DNA from: Portulaca oleracea
Taxonomy: Eukaryota > Streptophyta > Magnoliopsida > Caryophyllales > Portulacaceae
Direction: 5' to 3'
NCBI GenBank assembly: GCA_029582165.1
Contig: CM055877.1
Location: forward strand, 37,602,249-37,666,248
DNA length: 64,000 nt
The notes under the pieces are model-generated. The model made no database searches and was not told the DNA's origin. It saw nothing but the letters and a program-made list of their open reading frames with translations. Below are positions 58,248 through 64,000 of the stretch, one piece after another; within the stretch, counting starts at the first letter, position 1; every line of letters begins with the position of its first letter. The position numbers and the translations under genes are program-made.

Positions 58248-61200
58248 ATGCCAAGAACAAGATCTGCTGTTGCATCTTCAAAGCCAGAGGCAGAGCCTGC
58301 TGAGCCCTCAAAGTCAATTGAATCTGAAGAGAAGGTGGATCTGGATGTAGAAAATGATCCTGAAGAAACTATAGAAGAAGAGGTTGAGTATGAAGAAGTG
58401 GAAGAGGAGGTGGAGGAAGAGGTGGAAGAGGAGGAAGAAATAGAAGAAGTAGAAGTAGAAGTAGAGGAAGAAGAAGAGGAGGAGGTAGAGGAAGAGGAAG
58501 AGGAAGAGGAAGAAGAGGCTGGTGGCATGAAAGGTGCTGATGTTGCTATGAAAGATTCAAGTGAAGAGGATGAGAAGAAAAAGCACGATGAGCTCCTCGC
58601 TCTTCCTCCTCATGGGTCTGAGGTATTCCTTGGTGGCATACCCCATGATGCTACCGAGGAGGATTTGAGAGACTTCTGTGAATCTGTGGGAGAGGTCACG
58701 CAGGTATATTTCTGTTAATTTCTAAGATATTCCTGTCATGGATATTATTGTGTATTCCTGTTGTAGATGCAGGATAGTCATGTGACTACATCTGCCTTTG
58801 CTAACTATAGACACAATACATCTGGATTTGTTGACTACAGGTGAGGATTATGAAAGGCAAAGAGCCCGGTGAAAACAAGGGCTATGCTTTTGTGATGTTT
58901 AAGACAAAGGAGTTGGCCTCAAAAGCTATGGAGAAGTTGAATAATACAGAATTGAAGGTATGCTAAATGCTTTGTCATGCCCCCATGTTTGATGTCTGAG
59001 TTATATTCTACTTATTGTTCACAAAATTTTTATTTCTTTATAGTTCTGCTTAACCAAACTGGGATAACAAAAGAGTGTGACCTTGTATTTGATGACTTTT
59101 TGAAGCAGTGTTTACTTTCAGCCACCCTTTGAAGTTGATGGGTTTTTCTCTTTTTACAGGGAAAGCCCCCCCCTCCTTTCTCTTTTTTCCTTTTTTCCCC
59201 TTTTTTTTGGGTGGGTGGTGCATCACTTCACGGTATTGATAATTTAACTTGTCATCCATCTGTTATCAGGGCAAGAGAGTAAAATGCTCCTCATCACAAG
59301 CAAAACATAAGCTCTTCATTGGCAATCTCCCCAGGAGTTGGGGGGAAGAGGACTTGAGAAAAGCCGTGACACAGGTTGGACCTGGTGTGACTGTGATTGA
59401 ACTCTTGAAGGTTCTTATTTCTTACTCTTTTTCCAACATCTTTTTTCTGGGGGGTCATAAATTGAATTTGCTTTACAGAAGTCACATTTATATTTCATGT
59501 GTAGACCATTATCCCTCTGTTTGTTTTGTTAATTTGCTTAACCTGTTCCACATTGCAGGAACCCCAAAATCCCAATCGCAACCGTGGGTTTGCATTCATT
59601 GAGTATTACAATCATGCATGTGCAGAGTATTCAAGACAGAAGATGTCCAATCCAAATTTCAAGCTTGATACTAATTCTCCAACGGTGAGCTGGGCAGAAG
59701 TAAAGAATACGGAGTCTTCTGCAGCATCCCAGGTATAGTAGACGTCATTTTTGCGTAAAACTACTGGATTGTTCAATTACTTCCCCTTAATGGAAGCTAG
59801 TTGAGATTTTCGGACAACTAGTCTTTTTTTTCTTTTTCTCTATTTTCTGTTTTTCACTGTTGAATTGGCGAGTTGTGTTGCTAGAAAAATAATGGCTCCT
59901 GTCTTGCACACTCAAACATGATAATACTGTACAGCCTTAGTTGATAGTGTGGGCATGCTTTTGACTGTGTCAAGTCATGGAAGATGGGTTCAAATTGATT
60001 AAGTTGCCTTGGGAACGTGCTATCTTGTAGAGGATTTGGTTTATGCGAGTACTTGAACTGCAATTTAGTAGAGGGAAACATACAATGTTGGTCAGCGTTT
60101 TATGCGCAGTTTGGGTTAACACTATCTTGTTTGGTTGGGTGTAATCAACCATGCAATGCAATCACAATTGCAATGTTACTTGCATTATAATTTTTGGTTT
60201 CATATGAGCATTGTTATCAAAATTATATTTGTAAACAAGTAATCTATACTAATTTAATTTGACAAAACTTATGCTTTGTCATTTTGATTACAATGTTACC
60301 AGTGTCTCACAGTCATTATTTAATCATTTTTCTCGTTTCTCACAAGCACACTCGTTTCTTTCTCTCTCTCACTCTCTCTGACCTGTTTACTTTCTCTTGT
60401 ACAACCATTTTAACTTATCTTTCTCTGTTTCGTTCCCACAATCATCTCTCTCTCTCGCTACCCCGCTTTCTCACACGAACCATCCGTGAAAAAGTGAATA
60501 TGATCGATTTTATTACATTTTTAAGTACCCAAACATGATAGTGCAATTGCATCTGTACTACTATATTACATAGTTGATTACATTGCATGGTTGATTGCCT
60601 TACGTTGTCGTAATATCATTACATTACATCCAACCAAATACCATGTCTGCGCCAGCTTATAGGTGATGTTTACAATGCTCGCAACATAGCACTTTCAAAT
60701 GATTTGGCCTTTTTATAGGCTTCTTACACCTGGATTTTCTGGACAGGTTAAGGCTGTGTATGTCAAGAACCTGCCTAAAGATGTGAATGCAGACCAGTTA
60801 ATGGAGCTCTTTGGGCACCATGGAAAAATAACAAAAGTTGTTTTGCCTCCTGCTAAACCTGGCCAGGAGAACCGCAGATTTGGCTTCATTCATTTTGCAG
60901 ATAGGTCAAGTGCTATGAAGGTTCTGAAGGACACTGAGAGATATGAACTTGATGGTATGTTGGCTTGCTACCTTAGTCTTTGCATGTTTTCCTATTCCTA
61001 TTCCCTATTTAAATGCATGCTACTGGTTTTGAAGCTTGGGTTTGCTTTTGTGATCTGCAGGTCAAGTTTTGGATTGTTCTCTTGCAAAGCCACAGACAGA
61101 CCAAAAGTCATCTGGAGGATCCAACTTCCAGAAATCAGCATTGCTTCCCAGTTACCCTTCACGTGTCGGTTATGGTATGGTTGGTGGTGCAGTTGGAGCT

Positions 61201-62138
61201 GTTGGGCCAGGATTTGGGGCTCCGAGCTTAGCACAGGTAATTTTTTTTTTCTAGTACAATGTAGTGAAGGATCCATCTTCATTAATCCTTACCGAAATAT
61301 TTTGAGCTTGTTAGGGTTGTCATGTCGACCATTTGAAGTCTGTGAAACCCTTTGATATATGTGTGTCAACATTTGGTGGAGTTTGTTCAGCTTGATACAT
61401 TGAAGGTCTTTAGTTATACCAGTTAATGATTATGTTTGGTGCAATAAAGATGAATAAGATGGTGTGGACCTGTGGTATTTGGCAGAGTGTGTGTAGGGAC
61501 GGCCTAAAGATTCCTGTTACTTTTGTAAAACTGAAAACTTTTTGAAGAAAAAGAAAAAGAAAAAGAAAAAGGTTAAATGTTGCATTTCTGCTATTTCCTT
61601 GTTTATTTGAGCTTGGTTTTTGTTTTGCCTTTTTTGGTATGCTCTTCTGCTACTGCTACTTATATCTCACAGAGGAAGATAATCCATGTAGTATAATATA
61701 TTTTATACAGGTAATGGGATTTTATGATCATCTGCTATGGTTCTTGAAATGGATTAACCAAGTATTGTGTGCAACATGGTTGCGTTTTAGGGCTGTTTTT
61801 TTTTGTTATAAATTTTTTTAAGAAAGAAAATGAAGAAATGGTGATCATTGATTGACACTAGCTGAAATAGATTAACCAAATAGTATGTGCAACATGGTTG
61901 TCTTTCTAGTGCTGTACTTTTTAAACATGAAGAAATGGTGATCATTGATTGACACTGGCTGAAATGTCCTCGACTAGGGACCATTCACTTATTAGTTCCT
62001 TTTCTTTGTTTGGTGTTCAATCCTCATGTGTTTTCTTATTTGATTACAGCCGCTACTGTATGGCAGCAGAGGTCCTGCTCCTGCTGGTGTGGCGATGATG
62101 CCAATGCTTTTACCAGATGGAAGGATTGGATATATATT
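58248..62138 (+). CDS. hnRNP Q-like RNA-binding protein, LIF2 family (3' end missing)
   Basis: Nuclear RNA-binding protein of the plant hnRNP Q/SYNCRIP-like group that includes Arabidopsis LIF2, an LHP1 partner in chromatin control. Exons: 58248-58703, 58841-58957, 59270-59410, 59559-59732, 60747-60954, 61061-61236, 62050-62138; all introns are GT-AG and phases agree, giving about 453 residues. Residues 38-91 are almost all Glu/Asp/Val. Three RRMs follow: RNP2/RNP1 at VFLGGI 126-131 / KGYAFVMF 165-172, LFIGNL 206-211 / RGFAFIEY 247-254, VYVKNL 300-305 / RRFGFIHF 339-346. A Gly/Ala/Pro-rich part ends PMLLPDGRIGYIL. The last exon(s), expected to be Arg/Gly-rich, are not seen before position 64000. 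Which paralogue this is remains open. Confidence 0.9.
60125..60650. mobile_element. MITE in hnRNP intron 4
   Basis: TTTGGTTGGGTGTAATCAAC at the left and, inverted, TTTGGTTGGATGTAATG at the right; both ends also share CAACCATGCAATG. A C/T microsatellite-like stretch (60350-60470) lies inside. No ORF. Probably hAT-type; no target duplication fixed. Confidence 0.5.
61746..61970. repeat. ~100-120-bp tandem duplication
   Basis: GATTAACCAAGTATTGTGTG at 61749 recurs as GATTAACCAAATAGTATGTG at about 61868; GGTGATCATTGATTGACACT at about 61840 recurs at about 61937. It lies in the intron between hnRNP exons 6 and 7. Confidence 0.7.
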
Positions 62139-64000
62139 GTGAGTCATACAGCCTGTTGTTTGGTTATAATATCGTCTTTATCTCCTAATCTGCCCCCTGG
62201 CTCTTTCTTTTTCCAAATCCCCCCCCCTTTCCCCGATTGAGTTTAGATCTTTGGAGTTTCAGTTTTTTTTACAAGGTTATAAATGAAAGAAACTAGTTTG
62301 TCTTACATATCTTCTATCATTGGCTAGTCTTTCACTATGTTGTCATACACGAACTGGTGAGTGCCATGGTCGGGAGAGTGGGTCAATGGGTCACATCTGG
62401 TTGAACCGTTTGAAGTGAAATCAGATTTGATGTGTGTACCAATTAACCAGCTGAACTTAGTACTGTCCAGTTGAGTTAATTTTTTTTTTCCCTACAGCCT
62501 ATGTTGCCATGACTTGGGTAGAGGTGTTGGATACGAGTACAGATCAAAATGTCGGACATCTATCTTGCAAAAATTGTGGATATGGGGATTGTGTCAGAAA
62601 TTTTAATGCAGGCACAGGGAAACAAGTATTATTAAAAAATTATTTGTTCCTAATATTAACGAAATAACATTACAGCAACAACAAACCCCAGTAATGTCTT
62701 GCTAACGCGAGGTTAGTGTGGATCTAGATTTAGGCAACTTTCCCCCCATACACTGGTGTGCTTGGAGAGGCATTAACAAACTTACATTGAACATTAAAAA
62801 TTTCTTAACAAAGTATGAAAAAAATTTAAAGTTGAAAGTTGGAATCCGTTTTCCAATTCTCCAATATTTTTTTTGAATAGCCCAGTTATTATTATTATTA
62901 TTATTATTATTATTTTTTTTTTTGTCAACTGGCGCACTTAGACCTAAGAATGAATAACCTCTTCAAGTCTTCAATACTCCCCAGGTCTCTAGACCAACTT
63001 TCAGTATTTGCTCTAAAACCAAAAGCGCTAATGCTTGCCACCACACTTCCCACCTTGTTCCCTTTCTTCTCTGTCAAGTGTCAAGGGTGGGAGATGGTGA
63101 ACACATTCTTTCTTCTGCATGGGATGGTAGCAATGAAGACGCTGACTCTGTGCACTTTCATCCCACTCTGGGACTGTTTCCTCCATTGCCGTGTCTGCTT
63201 GCAACACCAAGTACCTGACACGTTTGTCGTGTTGACACTGGGACACCAGCGGTTTGGGTGTGTTGAAGCAACATAACCTACAGCCTAAACATCAATATTT
63301 CATTTTAGGCCCATTTAAGGTTTAGTATACTATTTGTTTGTTATTAGGGAATTCTCTCTTTAAAAAATAGGTCGTTTGAAAGTGCTGTGAATGAAAAAGG
63401 TGTATTAGTAACCCTTGGTTTCACTTTCGGTTCACGCCAGTTTCTCCCATGGGTGGATCTCAGGCCATGTGAGGGGTGGCCACGGCCACCAGTAAAAAAA
63501 AAAAATTAAGTATAATTTGGAATAAAAAATGTGGATTTTATGTATATCTGATAAATATAATAGTGTAGTGGATAGAAATCCCACGTTGGAAGGTGGAAGG
63601 GAGTGTCATGGTTTTATTAACGTGGGCGCTGCACACCTTATTAAGACGTCTTTTTGGGGAGAGGGTAATGGCCATGTGACACAGGGCCAAGTTGCCAACG
63701 CCCCTATTGGTACTTTTGACTACCATTGAAAAATCATTGTTTCATTGTCATCATCAGAGCCCCACCATCCACAATCAACTTCTCCAATCTCCAGCCATTC
63801 TCCCTCCAGGATTTGCAACTCAGTTTAAGAAGTTTTCTTTTTTAGTTAATTTTGCATATTGATGGTGAAAATCTGGTTTGATCAGAACTTGGCCGGCTGG
63901 AACTGTTAATGGATTAGGCTTTGTGAATGGCTTCATCGGTGCATGTGGTCCAACAGGTTATCTAGCATAGCCGAATGTGATCATTGATTGGTTCCTATTC
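62139..64000 (+). other. hnRNP intron or 3' region; no further exon recognised
   Basis: Follows the donor GTGAGT at 62139. Holds a GGACTTGGGTAG/TGTCGGAC dispersed-repeat piece (62500-62600), a (TTA)n run (62887-62913) and a T-run. ORFs at 62950-63276 and 63529-63729 have no recognised domain. No exon continuing the GYIL frame into an RGG tail was found, so the gene likely runs beyond the window. Confidence 0.4.
62887..62913. repeat. (TTA)n microsatellite
   Basis: About nine TTA units followed by a T-run. Confidence 0.9.

Noticed and set aside
58229..58528. Serine-rich minus-strand ORF
   Set aside because: It is the shadow of the GAR-codon tract that encodes the acidic domain on the plus strand.
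62670..62700. Final hnRNP exon starting after the AG at 62673-62674
   Set aside because: Joined to the previous exon it stops after a few residues, without the Arg/Gly-rich tail; the text looks like an interspersed-repeat end.
1..64000. CRISPR arrays, bacterial operons, tRNA genes, endogenous pararetrovirus
   Set aside because: No spaced palindromic arrays of CRISPR form, no operons and no complete tRNA cloverleaf were found. The reverse transcriptases seen are of copia and LINE type, with no virus-type coat or movement protein sequence.

Overview
This window is plant nuclear DNA from a eudicot. The evidence is two split genes with GT-AG introns and clear plant orthologues, set in a dense layer of plant-type transposable elements: Tat/Ogre-like, Ty1/copia, TRIM, Cassandra, MITEs and LINEs. 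The species cannot be named from the sequence. There are no bacterial operons, CRISPR arrays, or true tRNA/rRNA genes.

Two host genes are well supported. (1) ABCB29, a chloroplast-type half-size ABC transporter, lies on the minus strand at 6168-21300. Ten exons can be joined in frame into a 636-residue protein with an intact nucleotide-binding domain. Its introns have grown to over 13 kb and carry a 312-bp TRIM retrotransposon, two Mutator-like MITEs, a 1.33-kb element with ~100-bp inverted ends, a degenerate PDS5-like pseudogene and minisatellites. (2) An hnRNP Q / LIF2-family RNA-binding protein lies on the plus strand, with coding exons from 58248 to 62138. It has an acidic N-terminus and three RRMs. 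It starts after a probable 5'UTR exon and a ~3.7-kb leader intron, and its last exon(s) are not recognised in the window.

The ~33 kb between these genes, and the left edge, are mainly transposon wreckage. 1-1650: unrecognised coding-like pieces and a copia pol relic. 1641-3943: Tat/Ogre-like LTR with primer-binding site and leader. 3944-5216: two MITEs. 21747-23226: 5'-truncated LINE. 25179-25846: broken TPR-like gene. 26316-26596: Cassandra solo LTR containing 5S-like sequence, with perfect 5-bp target duplication. 27520-35254: non-autonomous Tat-like element with degenerate gag and a ~1-kb array of imperfect-palindrome repeats; its right LTR is split by a solo LTR that itself contains another solo LTR. 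35.9-37.2 kb: LINE relics on both strands. 37.5-40.5 kb: LTR fragments. 40828-48380: ~1.3-kb solo LTR split by a full-length but dead copia element (41716-47963), whose left LTR carries a Stowaway-like MITE. 48383-48919: hAT-type MITE. 49.5-51.5 kb: more Tat-like LTR with an embedded tRNA-type SINE. 52.0-52.9 kb: LINE reverse transcriptase relic. 53510-54310: hAT-like element just upstream of the hnRNP gene.

No new multi-gene system was found. The most informative observations are the readable insertion chronology, the satellite-like array inside the Tat-like element, the very small TRIM and the PDS5-like fragment in the ABCB29 introns, and the Cassandra solo LTR.
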